A DNA stretch of 64,000 nucleotides from Erwinia aphidicola (GCF_014773485.1 NZ_JACXBP010000004.1:310001-374000), one strand, 5' to 3'; shown: positions 26,724 through 39,408, numbered from the stretch's first letter. A program made the numbers and translations. The notes: a model not told the origin generated them from the sequence alone.

Positions 26724-27680
26724 ATGCGTATTCTCACTGTTTTCCTGCTGCTGCTGGCAGCTTCGGCGGGCGCGGCTGCACCCACCCAGCAATTTACCGA
26801 CGACCTCGGGCGCACGGTGACCGTGCCGCTGCACCCCACGCGCATCGTCTCACTGCACGATCTTGATATCACGATTCCGCTGATCGAGCTTGGCGCGCCG
26901 CCGGTGGCCAGCCACGGCCGAACGCGCCCGGACGGTAGCCACTTCCTGCGCTCCAGCGGGCTGCTGACCGGGGTCGATTTTGATAACTCCGCTATCCAGT
27001 TTATCGGCAGCGCTGACATGGATATCGAAGCGATTGCCGCCGCCAAACCGGACCTGATTATCACCGAACCGAGCCGCAACGTGGCGGTAGAGCAGCTGGA
27101 GAAAATCGCGCCGACCGTCAGCATCGATCATCTGGTTGGCGGGGCGCCGCGCATCTACAGCAAGCTGGCGCAGCTCACCGGCACCCAGGCGCAGCTGGCG
27201 ATCCTCGAACGCCGCTATCAGCAGCAGATCGCGCAGCTGAAGCACGTCGTCGACACGCAGCACATCAGCGTGTCGGTTATCCAGGCTAACAACGGCAAAA
27301 TTACCGTGCATCACAGCTATCACTCGCTGGGCCGGGTGCTGCGCGATGCCGGGTTCAGGTTCCCGCCGCTGGTCGACAGCATCCCGGACGGGGGCCGCAT
27401 CGATGTCAGTGCAGAACGCCTGCCGGAGCTGGATGCCGATTACGTCTTTGATACCTGGCGTGCCGATACTGGCGGTAAGCCAGCAGATGAGATCGCCGAC
27501 ATGAACCGGGTCATCCCCGGCTTCTGTGATTTCCTCAAAGCCTGCCGCAGCGGGCACTACATTCTGCTGTCGCGCGATGAGGTGATCTCCAACTCATTCG
27601 CTTCGCTCGGCCTGCTGGTGGCGCAAGTTCAATCCCATCTTTCCGGGCGCACGCTGCCGGAAAAAGCGGAGGCGCAATGA
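26724..27680 (+). CDS. Siderophore ABC importer, periplasmic binding protein
   Basis: The 318-residue precursor has a signal peptide (MRILTVFLLLLAASAGAAA) and the two-lobed TroA-like fold of FhuD/FepB proteins: DDLGRTVTVPLHPTRIV at the start of lobe 1 and DIEAIAAAKPDLIITEPSR. It is the fourth component of the importer and follows permease 2 by 21 bp. Its stop overlaps the following regulator start by 4 bp. Confidence 0.88.
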   Translation: MRILTVFLLLLAASAGAAAPTQQFTDDLGRTVTVPLHPTRIVSLHDLDITIPLIELGAPPVASHGRTRPDGSHFLRSSGLLTGVDFDNSAIQFIGSADMDIEAIAAAKPDLIITEPSRNVAVEQLEKIAPTVSIDHLVGGAPRIYSKLAQLTGTQAQLAILERRYQQQIAQLKHVVDTQHISVSVIQANNGKITVHHSYHSLGRVLRDAGFRFPPLVDSIPDGGRIDVSAERLPELDADYVFDTWRADTGGKPADEIADMNRVIPGFCDFLKACRSGHYILLSRDEVISNSFASLGLLVAQVQSHLSGRTLPEKAEAQ

Positions 27681-28558
27681 GCCTGCCAGGCAGCCGTCGG
27701 CGCACCGATCTGTACGGCGAGCGCTTTCGAGCACGGGCGCATCAGCTTTCTCCCCGTTTGTATGCCGTTGCCAGCTATATCAACGAACATCGCCACGTGG
27801 TACTGGAACATACGGCCATGGAAATTGCGGTCGCCACGCAAAGCTCCGATGCGACGGTGATCCGCGCCATTCAGGCATTGGGTTTTGCTGGCCTGCGCGA
27901 TGTGAAATTGACGATGGAAGGCTTTCTCGGGCCGGGGCTGAACTCGGCGGAGAAGATGAACACCACCGTCAGCGCGCTCTCCTGCGATATCAATGCCAGT
28001 ATCGATTTCGTCATTGAGGGGCACCAGCGCGCCTGCGAAGTATTAAGCGAGCCGAAAAATCGCCTGGCGATGGCGCAGGCCGTGGCGCTGCTGGCCGAGG
28101 CGCAGCAGATAGCGATTTTCGGCATTGGTGCCTCCGGCGTGCTGGCGGACTATACGGCGCGCATGATGACGCGCATTGGCACCCCGGCTTATGCGCTCAA
28201 CCGCACCGGCATTCTGCTGGCAGAACAGCTGCTGAGCCTGCAGCGTGGCGACGTGCTGATCATGATGGGGCAGAAGTCGGCGCATCGGGAGGGGCTGACC
28301 ACGCTGGCCGAAGCGCGGCGTCTCGGTATTCCGGCGATTCTGCTGACCAATGCGCCGGATTCACGCTTCAGTCGCGAAGCGCATACGGTGATCGTCGTGC
28401 CGCGCGGCGGGGAAAACGGCAAAGTGGCGCTGCACGGTTCGGTGCTGCTGTGTCTGGAGATGCTGGTGATGTCGGTGGCATCCACGGCGCCGCAAAAAAC
28501 CATGAAGTCGATGAAACGCATTCAGGATCTGCACCGTTCGATTGGCAAGAAAGCGTAG
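27677..28558 (+). CDS. MurR/RpiR-family regulator inside the siderophore importer operon
   Basis: The 293-residue protein has the RpiR helix-turn-helix (EHTAMEIAVATQSSDATVIRAIQALG, about residues 35-65) and a C-terminal SIS domain (IAIFGIGASGVLADYTARMMTRIG) that in this family binds a phosphorylated sugar. It starts in an ATGA overlap with the binding protein gene, so it is co-translated with the importer. Such a regulator is not what Fur-controlled uptake operons usually carry. It may link iron uptake to a sugar phosphate, or respond to a product of the siderophore. Confidence 0.82.
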   Translation: MSLPGSRRRTDLYGERFRARAHQLSPRLYAVASYINEHRHVVLEHTAMEIAVATQSSDATVIRAIQALGFAGLRDVKLTMEGFLGPGLNSAEKMNTTVSALSCDINASIDFVIEGHQRACEVLSEPKNRLAMAQAVALLAEAQQIAIFGIGASGVLADYTARMMTRIGTPAYALNRTGILLAEQLLSLQRGDVLIMMGQKSAHREGLTTLAEARRLGIPAILLTNAPDSRFSREAHTVIVVPRGGENGKVALHGSVLLCLEMLVMSVASTAPQKTMKSMKRIQDLHRSIGKKA

Positions 28559-28569
28559 TTTTCTCGCAG

Positions 28570-28692
28570 GGGCGAGGCATGCCTCGCCCGTTTTACCTTG
28601 TGCATCGATATGCGGGTCGACCAGAAAAGCGGTCGGCCCCTACAGGATGTGGAGGGGGGAGTAACAGGGTCGACCATTTTTTCGGTCGCCCC
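28570..28692. repeat. Cluster of GTAG-type palindromic repeats
   Basis: Three units fill the gap between convergent genes: the perfect palindrome GGGCGAGGCATGCCTCGCCC (28570-28589), a unit ending in GGCCCCTAC (28614-28643) and its inverted partner starting GGGTCGACC and ending GGTCGCCCC (28668-28692). The last two form an inverted pair. They may also serve as bidirectional terminators. Confidence 0.7.
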
Positions 28693-28706
28693 GATGTTTT
28701 CCAGCT

Positions 28707-31742
<3,036 letters not shown>

Positions 31743-31789
31743 TTAACGGGGCAGGCGCGCCTGACCCTCTTTTCGGTCTGCCCGCAGCC

Positions 31790-32116
31790 TCAGCCCTTGT
31801 GCTTCAAGGCCGCAATCTCGCGGTGCAGCAGGATAATCTCTTCTGCCAGCTCGCGGCACAGCATGGCGTTCATCAGGTGGTCCTGGGCATGCACCAGAAT
31901 CAGGTTCATCGGCAGCTTGCCAACGCCTTCATCCTCACCGATTAAGGCGGTCTGGATCTTATGCGCTGCCTTTGCCGCCGCGGTCGCTGCCGTCAACTGC
32001 GCGTCCGCTTCCAGCCAGTCATACTGGCGGGCAGCGCGCAGCGCCTGCATCGCGCAGGAGCGGGCTTCGCCAGCGTTAATGATCAGCTCCATCACCGTGC
32101 TTTCCATATCCATCAT
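31790..32116 (-). CDS. PTS EIIA component, lactose/cellobiose type
   Basis: The 108-residue helical protein of the LacF/ChbA family carries the phosphorylation motif LILVHAQDHLM (H76 as the expected phospho-histidine). It forms a trimer that transfers phosphate to EIIB. Its start overlaps the EIIC stop by 4 bp. Confidence 0.92.
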   Translation of the reverse strand: MMDMESTVMELIINAGEARSCAMQALRAARQYDWLEADAQLTAATAAAKAAHKIQTALIGEDEGVGKLPMNLILVHAQDHLMNAMLCRELAEEIILLHREIAALKHKG

Positions 32117-33435
32117 GCATTCTCCACTGTTTTCAGTTCACCCTCGGACGGGGCAGGGGCTTCTGCTGCCAGTAACTGGCGCTCGTACATCTTGAAAAAC
32201 GGGTAGTAGATCAGCGTGGAAATCACGATCAGCACGCCAACCAGGATCACCGCACGGAAATCCCAGCCGGTAGACCAGGCCGCGCCAATCGGGCCGGGCG
32301 TGGTCCACGGTGCCAGCGACACCACGTGATTGACCAGGTCGGTGCGCGTGGCAACGTAAGCGATCACCGCGTTGACCAGCGGGGCGGTAATAAACGGGAT
32401 AAACAGCAGCGGGTTCATCACCACCGGGGAACCGAAGATAATCGGCTCGTTAATATTGAACATGCTGGGCACCAGGCCAAGCTTGCCGATTGAGCGCAAG
32501 TGCGCCGAGCGGCTGCGCAGGTAGAGGAACACCAGCCCCATCGTGGAACCGGAACCGCCGACCACGATAAAGAACTGCCAGAACGGTTCGATAAAGATCT
32601 GGGTAATCGGCTGCCCGGCGTTCAGCTCCTGCTGGTTTATCCCGAGGTTGGTCAGCCAGAAAGCCTGCAAAATACCGCCGACAATCACCGCGCCGTGGAT
32701 CCCGGCAAACCACAGCAGGTGGCACAGCAGCACCGCAATCAGAATGGCAGGCAGTGAATCCGAGGCGGAGATAATCGGTTTGAAGATCGCCATAATCGCC
32801 TGCGGCAGCAGCATGCCAAACTGATCCTGCACCAGCAGGCTGAGCGGGAACAGCGTCAGGAAGATCGCCAGGATCGGGATCAGCAGATCGAACGACTGAC
32901 GGATCTTTGGCGGCACCTGTTCCGGCAGCTTAAAACCGATATTGTGTTTTTGCAGGAAGTGCATCAGTTCGGTGGCGTAGAGGCTGACAATAATCGCGGT
33001 GAAGATCCCTTCCCCTCCCAGCGAACTGACCGGTAACGCGCCGTTAGTTTGCGGCGCGGCCACCACCAGGAAGGACATCAGCGCCAGACAGGCGGCCATA
33101 AAGCCGTTCATTTTGTAGCTGATCGCCAGGTTGTAAGCGATGGCGGCGCAGATATATACCGCCATGATGCCCATCGTCATGTTGTACGGCATCATAATCT
33201 GTTCGCTGTGGCGCTCAACCATGCCGAGCCACCACTGCGCAAATGCCCACTGGCTGTCGGCACCAAACGGTGGGTGAGCGAACAGCAGCATAAACGAACC
33301 GACAATCAGAAACGGCATCGAGGAGATAAAGCCGTCCTTGATCGCCACCACGTGTCGCTGGCTGGATAAGCGTGCCGCAATCGGGCTGATGCGGTTCTCA
33401 ATGACGCCAAACAGCTTCTCGCTGAGGCTACTCAT
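32113..33435 (-). CDS. PTS EIIC component, cellobiose/beta-glucoside type
   Basis: The 440-residue membrane permease of the lactose/cellobiose family has about ten spans. Landmarks are RHVVAIKDGFISSMPFLIVGS near the N-terminus and NINEPIIFGSPVVMNP in the substrate-binding loop. It transports and phosphorylates a beta-glucoside with EIIA and EIIB. It overlaps both neighbouring genes by 4 bp (EIIB upstream, EIIA downstream). Confidence 0.93.
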   Translation of the reverse strand: MSSLSEKLFGVIENRISPIAARLSSQRHVVAIKDGFISSMPFLIVGSFMLLFAHPPFGADSQWAFAQWWLGMVERHSEQIMMPYNMTMGIMAVYICAAIAYNLAISYKMNGFMAACLALMSFLVVAAPQTNGALPVSSLGGEGIFTAIIVSLYATELMHFLQKHNIGFKLPEQVPPKIRQSFDLLIPILAIFLTLFPLSLLVQDQFGMLLPQAIMAIFKPIISASDSLPAILIAVLLCHLLWFAGIHGAVIVGGILQAFWLTNLGINQQELNAGQPITQIFIEPFWQFFIVVGGSGSTMGLVFLYLRSRSAHLRSIGKLGLVPSMFNINEPIIFGSPVVMNPLLFIPFITAPLVNAVIAYVATRTDLVNHVVSLAPWTTPGPIGAAWSTGWDFRAVILVGVLIVISTLIYYPFFKMYERQLLAAEAPAPSEGELKTVENA

Positions 33436-33755
33436 TTTGCTGCCCCGTTATTGGCAATCATTGCCAGCGCGTCGGTAAGGATCTTCTCGCCGTTCATCAT
33501 GCCGTAATCCATCATGTTGATAACGGCAATCGGTTTGTGCAGCTTGTCGGCGATCGGTTTGAAATCTACCAGCTTGTACTTGATCTGTGGGCCAAGCAGG
33601 CAGCAGTCGTAGCTGCCTATCTGCTGGTTAAACTCATCAAAACCTACGGCATTGATCTCAACATCAATATTTTTTTCCTGCGCGGATTTTTCCATTCGCT
33701 GTACCACCATGCTGGTGGACATACCTGCAGCACAACAGAGTAAGATCTTATTCAT
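33432..33755 (-). CDS. PTS EIIB component, lactose/cellobiose type
   Basis: The 107-residue protein starts at the ATG at 33755 (MNKILLCCAAGMSTSM), with the phosphocysteine in C-A-A-G-M-S-T-S (C8). A longer frame to 33812 reaches into the operator region and is rejected. It is the first gene of the beta-glucoside operon. Confidence 0.92.
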   Translation of the reverse strand: MNKILLCCAAGMSTSMVVQRMEKSAQEKNIDVEINAVGFDEFNQQIGSYDCCLLGPQIKYKLVDFKPIADKLHKPIAVINMMDYGMMNGEKILTDALAMIANNGAAK

Positions 33756-33807
33756 GGTTGTTCTCCGGTCTGGTTTTTTTAATAAATAGCCGAAAGAACC
33801 CCGTTTC

Positions 33808-33821
33808 TGCAACCGGTTTCA
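33808..33821. promoter_or_regulatory. AscG-type operator
   Basis: TGCAACCGGTTTCA matches the palindrome TGAAACCGGTTTCA, known as the AscG site of E. coli, at 13 of 14 positions. It lies 52 bp before the EIIB start. A degenerate second copy (GAAAGAACCCCGTTTC) overlaps it upstream at about 33792-33807. The rest of the 348-bp divergent gap (33756-34103) shows no gene. Confidence 0.75.
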
Positions 33822-34103
33822 TATTCTTTGAATCGTTCTGTGAGCGCGATCCCAATCGCCCGTTATCGCCCGAGTAAAACCTCAGTTTTATGCTGGTAAT
33901 AGATATATCTTTAATCAGGTTACCTGCAGGTTATCAGCGAGTTTAATTATTATTAACTCACGGATCTATCAGCATTAAAGTCGAAGGAGGGCAAGAGTGA
34001 ACCTCAACAAAGCTAATAATTTCATGCTGTTACTACATCAGGTTGGGGCAGGTGATAAAACAGGGTATTATGGCAAACAGGAATTAGTCTTCAGGATGCC
34101 TCA

Positions 34104-35126
34104 ATGATTACTATGCTGGATGTTGCGAAAAAAGCGGGCGTATCAAAAGCCACCGTTTCCCGGGTATTAGCGGGAAACAGTTACGTCAGTAAAACTACCC
34201 AGGATAAAGTATTTAAGGCGATTGAAGAGACGGGCTATCGTCTTAATTTGCTGGCGCGCAATCTGGCCACCAGTAAATCGCAAAATATCGGGCTGGTGGT
34301 GACCAATACCTTATATAACGGCCCCTATTTCAGTGAACTGTTATTTCAGGCGGCCACCGTCACCGAGCAGCATGGGCGCCAGCTGATCCTCGCTGATGGC
34401 AAGCATGACGCCCGTCAGGAGCGCCAGGCCATCGAGTTCCTGCTCGATCTGCGCTGTGATGCGATCATTATCTATCCGCGCTTTCTCAATACCGCCGAGC
34501 TGGATGAGATTATTGAGCAAACCAGCAAGCCGATTATTGTCGTCAATCGTCAGCTGCAACAGCATCCGCAGCACTGCGTCTTTGCCGCCCACGAGCAAAA
34601 TACTTTTGATGCGGTTAATTACCTGGTCGCCGAGGGGCATCGCGACATCGCGTTTATTGCCGGCTCGCCCGGTTCGCCGACCGGCACCAGCCGACTCAAC
34701 GGTTATCGTGCGGCTCTGCATTCGCATCATCTGCCGTTTGATGAACGGCTAGTCGCTCACGGCAGCTGGACACCGCTTAGCGGGTTTGAAGCCGGACAGC
34801 AGCTGCTGCAGCGCGCAGTTGAATTTACCGCGCTGGTGGCGAGCAACGACGATATGGCAATTGGCGCGGCGCGGGCGCTGTACGCCAGCGGTAAACGCAT
34901 TCCTGAGGATGTGTCGCTGCTCAGCTTTGATGATATCCCGATGGCCTCCTTCTTTGTGCCGCCGCTGACCACGGTACATGTGCCGGTTGGCGAGATGATC
35001 AAACACACGCTGGAAAAACTGGTGCTGATGCTGGATGGTCAGCCAACCGCACCGCTGCCAGCATTCAATGGCCAACTGGTGCTGCGTGATTCAGTGGCGG
35101 CCGGGCCGTATAAAGGGCGGACGTAA
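34104..35126 (+). CDS. ascG: LacI-family repressor, AscG-like
   Basis: The 340-residue protein has the LacI helix-turn-helix (MLDVAKKAGVSKATVSRVLAG) and hinge, then a sugar-binding domain. It is similar to E. coli AscG along its length, for example NLLARNLATS, GLVVTNTLY and FSALVASNDD-like FTALVASNDD. It diverges from the beta-glucoside operon and an AscG-type operator lies between. It should release the operon when a beta-glucoside or its phosphate is present. Confidence 0.88.
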   Translation: MITMLDVAKKAGVSKATVSRVLAGNSYVSKTTQDKVFKAIEETGYRLNLLARNLATSKSQNIGLVVTNTLYNGPYFSELLFQAATVTEQHGRQLILADGKHDARQERQAIEFLLDLRCDAIIIYPRFLNTAELDEIIEQTSKPIIVVNRQLQQHPQHCVFAAHEQNTFDAVNYLVAEGHRDIAFIAGSPGSPTGTSRLNGYRAALHSHHLPFDERLVAHGSWTPLSGFEAGQQLLQRAVEFTALVASNDDMAIGAARALYASGKRIPEDVSLLSFDDIPMASFFVPPLTTVHVPVGEMIKHTLEKLVLMLDGQPTAPLPAFNGQLVLRDSVAAGPYKGRT

Positions 35127-35282
35127 TAAATATAATCACTGCTATAAACAGTAATTTATCGGGATATTAACCCGCCGGTATTAGGTGGCTTTTTTGAACG
35201 TCGCGGTCAAATATCTTCAATATCACTGGCGCGCTTTCTCTTGCAGACTTCAAAGGTCACTCTACTAACAGGATGCCCCTGA

Positions 35283-35867
35283 ATGTCTGCAATGAAAAAG
35301 ATCGCCCTGCCGCTGCTGATGAGCGCCGCACTCTATTCTCAGTTCACCATGGCCGCAGCACAAAATTATGATATCGACCCGGGCCATACCGCCGTGGTGG
35401 TCTCCTGGAACCATTTCGGTTTCTCTAACCCCACGGCGGATATCTCTAACGTTACTGGTTTAATTACCTATGATGCGGCCAACGTGGCGGCATCGAAAGT
35501 ACAGGTTAGCCTGCCGATTGACACTATTGATACGCACGTAGCGGCGCTGACCAGCGAGTTTAAAGGCGCGGACTATTTTAACGTGGCGAAATACCCCACG
35601 GCGACCTTCAACAGTAGCAAAGTGGTCAGCAAAGGCGGGAACAAGCTGGACGTGTATGGTGACCTGACCATCAAAGGCATCACCAAACCGGTGATCCTGC
35701 ACGCGGTGCTGAACAAGCAGGGTGAGCATCCGATGGTGAAAAAACAGGCGATAGGTTTTGATGCTGAAACCACCATCAAACGTTCTGACTTTAAGCTCGA
35801 CAAGTATGTCCCGGCAGTCAGTGATGAGGTGAAAATCCACGTCAGCACCGAAGCTTACGCGAAGTAA
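35283..35867 (+). CDS. YceI-family periplasmic lipid-binding protein
   Basis: The 194-residue precursor has a signal peptide (cleavage near MAA-AQ) and the lipocalin-like YceI fold: DIDPGHTAVVVSWNHFGFSN, GADYFNVAKYPTATF and VYGDLTIKGITKPV. The family binds isoprenoid-type lipids in the periplasm. AGGAT lies 8 nt before the ATG. It is not the direct E. coli yceI neighbour set, because no cytochrome b561 gene is beside it. Confidence 0.85.
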   Translation: MSAMKKIALPLLMSAALYSQFTMAAAQNYDIDPGHTAVVVSWNHFGFSNPTADISNVTGLITYDAANVAASKVQVSLPIDTIDTHVAALTSEFKGADYFNVAKYPTATFNSSKVVSKGGNKLDVYGDLTIKGITKPVILHAVLNKQGEHPMVKKQAIGFDAETTIKRSDFKLDKYVPAVSDEVKIHVSTEAYAK

Positions 35868-35877
35868 TGCTGCAACC

Positions 35878-35905
35878 GGCGGCGGGGCGATAATGCTTCG
35901 CCGCC
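35878..35905 (+). terminator. Hairpin after the YceI gene
   Basis: GGCGGCG and CGCCGCC pair over a 14-nt loop, 11 bp after the stop codon. There is no T run. The remaining AT-rich gap up to 36191 holds only the promoter of the next gene. Confidence 0.5.
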
Positions 35906-36191
35906 AGGTTAATACGCTTGCCATGCCAGGACAATTCTTAGCTTGTTGCGAGTAAATAAGACGCAAGCTATCTAAGCCTATTAATTCTTTTTTGCCAGTA
36001 AATAACTTTTTGTTAACGATTAATTTGCGGTTAATTTTATTTTTAAAATAAGAATAGTCTGTGTTACATTAATGCCTATCAAGGGATGTGATGGCAGTAA
36101 TGTGATGTATTTCGTTAAATATCAATTGGTTAACGTATAGTCGCTGTGTCTCCCGCCCTGAGCTATTGCAAGTATTACAGGAAAGGAACCT

Positions 36192-37334
36192 ATGAGTTAC
36201 ATCACCTCTGACGAGCATTCGCACCCCCGGCGTATCGAAAATTCTGGTCATTCATATTCTCACCCCGATGACGAAATTGATCTGCTTGAGCTGCTCTCTA
36301 TTATTCTAAAGCGAAAATATCTGATTGCGGGTTTTACCATGCTGGCATTATTGGCGGGGATTGGCGTCAGCTATCTGATGCCGCAGCGCTGGACCAGCTC
36401 CACTGTGCTGGTACCTGCCGAAGCGCCGCAGCTGCGCAGCATGGAAAAGGTACTGACCGAGCTGGCGGTGCTGAATATCAAAACCGATATCAATCCGGAC
36501 TCGCTGCTGTCTGATTTTATGCGCAACTTCGATTCACGCACTCTGCGCGAAAAATATCTGGTTAACACTACCTATTTTAAAGAGTTGGTGCAGGACAAAG
36601 CCGACAGCCCGGAGATGCGTAATCACCTGATCAATGCCATTCTCAATGGCAATATCGATTCGCACAGTTCGGTGCAGGACAAAGACGGGGATAAAAAAGA
36701 GTACCGTTATTACGAGATCAAATACACCGCCGAAACGCCCACCGCCGCACGCGACCTGCTGGAAGGCTATATCAACTATGTCACCACGGTGGTGGAGCAG
36801 GAGCTGCATCAGCGCCTGAAATATCAGGTTGATATGCTGAAAGGCAAAGAGATTGGGCGCTATGAATTTGATTTAGTGCAGGCGAAAAATCTGCATCAGA
36901 TTAAGCTTGACCGCCTGCAGTATGCCCTCGATATTGCCCGCTCTGCCGGTCTGAAAAAACCTTCCTGGAGCAATGGCACTGCCATTCAGGACGACCCGGA
37001 CTTTTCCGTCACCCTGGGGGCCGACGGTCTGGAGCGTAAACTGGCGATTGAGAAGTCAATTACCGACCCGTCGCAACTGAGCGCTGACCTGCAAAACCGA
37101 CGCCTGTATATTGAAAAGTTGAACAACCTGAAAATTGATGAGCTGACCGTTGAGCCGTTCAAGTACATGCGTGCGCCTTACGAGCCTATTAAGCGTGATG
37201 GTCCGAAGCGGATGCTGATTGCGGTTCTGTTTGCTCTGGCGGGGCTGGTGGCAAGCTGTGCCTGGGTACTGCTGAACAGCGTGATGAAGAGGCGCAGCCA
37301 GACGATTGATTTACTGCCTGAGCGCGTGAAGTAA
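36192..37334 (+). CDS. Wzz/FepE-type O-antigen chain-length regulator
   Basis: The 380-residue inner-membrane protein has a first span at about residues 43-62, a large periplasmic helical domain and a second span near 341-361, the layout of polysaccharide co-polymerases. The N-terminal EIDLLELLSIILKRK and the C-terminal YEPIKRDGPKRMLIAVL are family marks. The length fits FepE, which sets very long O-antigen chains, rather than short WzzB. AGGAAAGGAACC precedes the ATG. It is not next to other O-antigen genes. Confidence 0.82.
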   Translation: MSYITSDEHSHPRRIENSGHSYSHPDDEIDLLELLSIILKRKYLIAGFTMLALLAGIGVSYLMPQRWTSSTVLVPAEAPQLRSMEKVLTELAVLNIKTDINPDSLLSDFMRNFDSRTLREKYLVNTTYFKELVQDKADSPEMRNHLINAILNGNIDSHSSVQDKDGDKKEYRYYEIKYTAETPTAARDLLEGYINYVTTVVEQELHQRLKYQVDMLKGKEIGRYEFDLVQAKNLHQIKLDRLQYALDIARSAGLKKPSWSNGTAIQDDPDFSVTLGADGLERKLAIEKSITDPSQLSADLQNRRLYIEKLNNLKIDELTVEPFKYMRAPYEPIKRDGPKRMLIAVLFALAGLVASCAWVLLNSVMKRRSQTIDLLPERVK

Positions 37335-37376
37335 TCAGGAACAGCAGGGCGACGCAGCGTGCGTCGCCCTGAACAT

Positions 37377-38675
37377 TTATACGGAAGGTTGCACCACGCG
37401 GTTGCGGCGCAGCGCCAGCGACAGCACGATGTAGATCACACAGGACACCAGCAGCGAATTGATGGTTGGTACGCCCCACTCGGTCATCAGGCCAATCACA
37501 CTTCCTATCAGCGTGGCGACAATCGCCGTCCAGCCAATCACCGGCGTCTCGGCATCCGTTGGCAGCTTGCCGGCGGCGCGGCTGCTATCCAGTGCGGCGC
37601 GATGGCTGCGCAGCAGCAGATAATCGACCAGCATGATACCGAGGATCGGTGGGAACACCACGCCCAGCACCGTCAGGAAGTCGACAAAGCGGTCGAGAAT
37701 GCCCAGCACCGACAGTAGCGTACCGAGCAGGCCAATCACCAGCGTGGTGTAACGGTACTGCAGCTTCACGCCGCAGATGCCCTCAACGGCGTTTATCACC
37801 CCAAGGGACGAAGAGTAAAGGTTAAGGTCATTGACGCGCAGGGTGGAGAGGATCACCACCAGCAGGCCAACGCCGCCCGCGACCTGCGACATAATCGTCA
37901 CCACATCAGCGGTTTGCAGCGTGCGGGCAATCATAATCGCCAGCCCGTTCACGATAAACTCCCCGGCAATAATGGTCATCAGGGTGATACCCGCCACGTG
38001 CTTCGACGAGCGCGAATAACGCGTCAGGTCGGGGGTCATCAGGCTGGCAACAATCGCCCCGCCCACCACCATGGTGATTGCCGCACTGATGGTCAGCGGG
38101 CTGCCCGTTGGCGGCAGGTCGATAATCTGCTGCAGGGTGTGGCCAGCCAGGGTATGGAAGGAGATAAAGCCGACCAGGCAGATAAACAGCGGCACGGCAA
38201 TGCGTGCGGTGACGCGTAGCGCCTTAAAGCCAAAGGTGACCAGCACCGTCAGCAGCAGGCCGGAAAGGCTGGCCGCCAGCGGGAAGCCCAGCACGCCGCC
38301 AAGCGCAAAGTTCAGCGACTTGGCGAAGATAGCATTCTGAATGCCAAACCAGCCCAGCAGGCTGACCGCCACCACCAGGCCAATCAGCACCGACCCGATA
38401 CGGCCAAATCCGCACCAGCGCGCCAGCAGGCTGCCGGAAATTCCTTCGCGCATCCCGGCATAGCCCAGTCCGTAGGTGACAATACCGAAAATCACACTGC
38501 CGGCCAGAATAGCGATAAAGGCCGAGGCCAGACTCATGGAGTCGCCCAGCACGGCGCCGAGCATAAACTGATCGAGCGCGGTGAGCATGCCCATGTGCAC
38601 CACCGCAACGCTGAGAAATGAGACGCGCTTATTGTCCGGCACGCGCTCGAGCGGGTAATCTTCAATACGGATCAC
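37377..38675 (-). CDS. NCS1-family nucleobase permease (CodB-like)
   Basis: The 432-residue membrane protein has about twelve spans and CodB-like segments (RVSFLSVAVVHMGMLTALDQFMLGA; GWFGIQNAIFA; PDLTRYSRS). It probably brings cytosine or a related base into the cell by proton or sodium symport. No cytosine deaminase gene is nearby. It lies 22 bp after the PAS-LuxR regulator in the same direction. Confidence 0.82.
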   Translation of the reverse strand: MIRIEDYPLERVPDNKRVSFLSVAVVHMGMLTALDQFMLGAVLGDSMSLASAFIAILAGSVIFGIVTYGLGYAGMREGISGSLLARWCGFGRIGSVLIGLVVAVSLLGWFGIQNAIFAKSLNFALGGVLGFPLAASLSGLLLTVLVTFGFKALRVTARIAVPLFICLVGFISFHTLAGHTLQQIIDLPPTGSPLTISAAITMVVGGAIVASLMTPDLTRYSRSSKHVAGITLMTIIAGEFIVNGLAIMIARTLQTADVVTIMSQVAGGVGLLVVILSTLRVNDLNLYSSSLGVINAVEGICGVKLQYRYTTLVIGLLGTLLSVLGILDRFVDFLTVLGVVFPPILGIMLVDYLLLRSHRAALDSSRAAGKLPTDAETPVIGWTAIVATLIGSVIGLMTEWGVPTINSLLVSCVIYIVLSLALRRNRVVQPSV

Positions 38676-38697
38676 AGAGAGGTTCCTTGCTTAAAAG

Positions 38698-39387
38698 TTA
38701 AATAAACTGAATGCCCTTTTCGATCAGGCGGTCCGGTATAAAGTTGTCCAGCCCGGTGTGGCGACAGTACTCTTCAAATTGACTCAGCGTATGCACGCCA
38801 GCTTTCTGGTAGATGTTGTAAATACGGTTTTCTACCGTGCGATGGCTGAGGTTATAAATGCGGGCAATCTCCTTGGTCGACAGGCGCTGCAGCATTAAAA
38901 ACAGCGTATCTAGCTCGGAGCGGGTGAACAGATCGCTGCTGACTTCGGTGGTCAGCACCCCCGGCTTCTGCTGGGTGATGTATTTCAGTGGCGACATGGT
39001 ATCGAGGATCCTGGCATTCCAGGCTACGCCGATATACTCGCCGCGCTCGTCATACAGCGGCAGCTTCTCGCTGACGTACGGCGTTAAGGTTTTCTGACCG
39101 AACCAGTAGTGGGTCTCAATCACCGCCACCCGGCTGTTAGAAGCCTGAGTGCGGCGGTCGTGTTCGATCAGCTCATCTTCGCATTCGGCCCAGGCAGCGG
39201 GAAACTCGCTGTCCAGGCGACCTTCAATATTAAAATCCGCCGGCGTATTGGTGTAGCTGTATGCGGCGCGGTTCATATACAGATGGCGCGATTCGGGATC
39301 TTTAATCCCCCAGGGATCGGTTAAATGCTCCATCATCGCAATCAATGCGCTGAAGCTGGATGCGGGCTTATCCGGTGACAATTCCAT
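38698..39387 (-). CDS. PAS-LuxR transcriptional regulator
   Basis: The 229-residue protein has an N-terminal PAS-like sensor half (about residues 10-135; WGIKDPESRHLYMNRAA) and a C-terminal LuxR-type helix-turn-helix (LSTKEIARIYNLSHRTVENRIYNIYQK). No receiver domain is present, so it senses directly. AGGAGGAAA lies just before the ATG. It is upstream of, and likely co-transcribed with, the NCS1 permease, which it may control. Confidence 0.78.
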   Translation of the reverse strand: MELSPDKPASSFSALIAMMEHLTDPWGIKDPESRHLYMNRAAYSYTNTPADFNIEGRLDSEFPAAWAECEDELIEHDRRTQASNSRVAVIETHYWFGQKTLTPYVSEKLPLYDERGEYIGVAWNARILDTMSPLKYITQQKPGVLTTEVSSDLFTRSELDTLFLMLQRLSTKEIARIYNLSHRTVENRIYNIYQKAGVHTLSQFEEYCRHTGLDNFIPDRLIEKGIQFI

Positions 39388-39408
39388 TTTCCTCCTGGGG
39401 GCGTGCGG

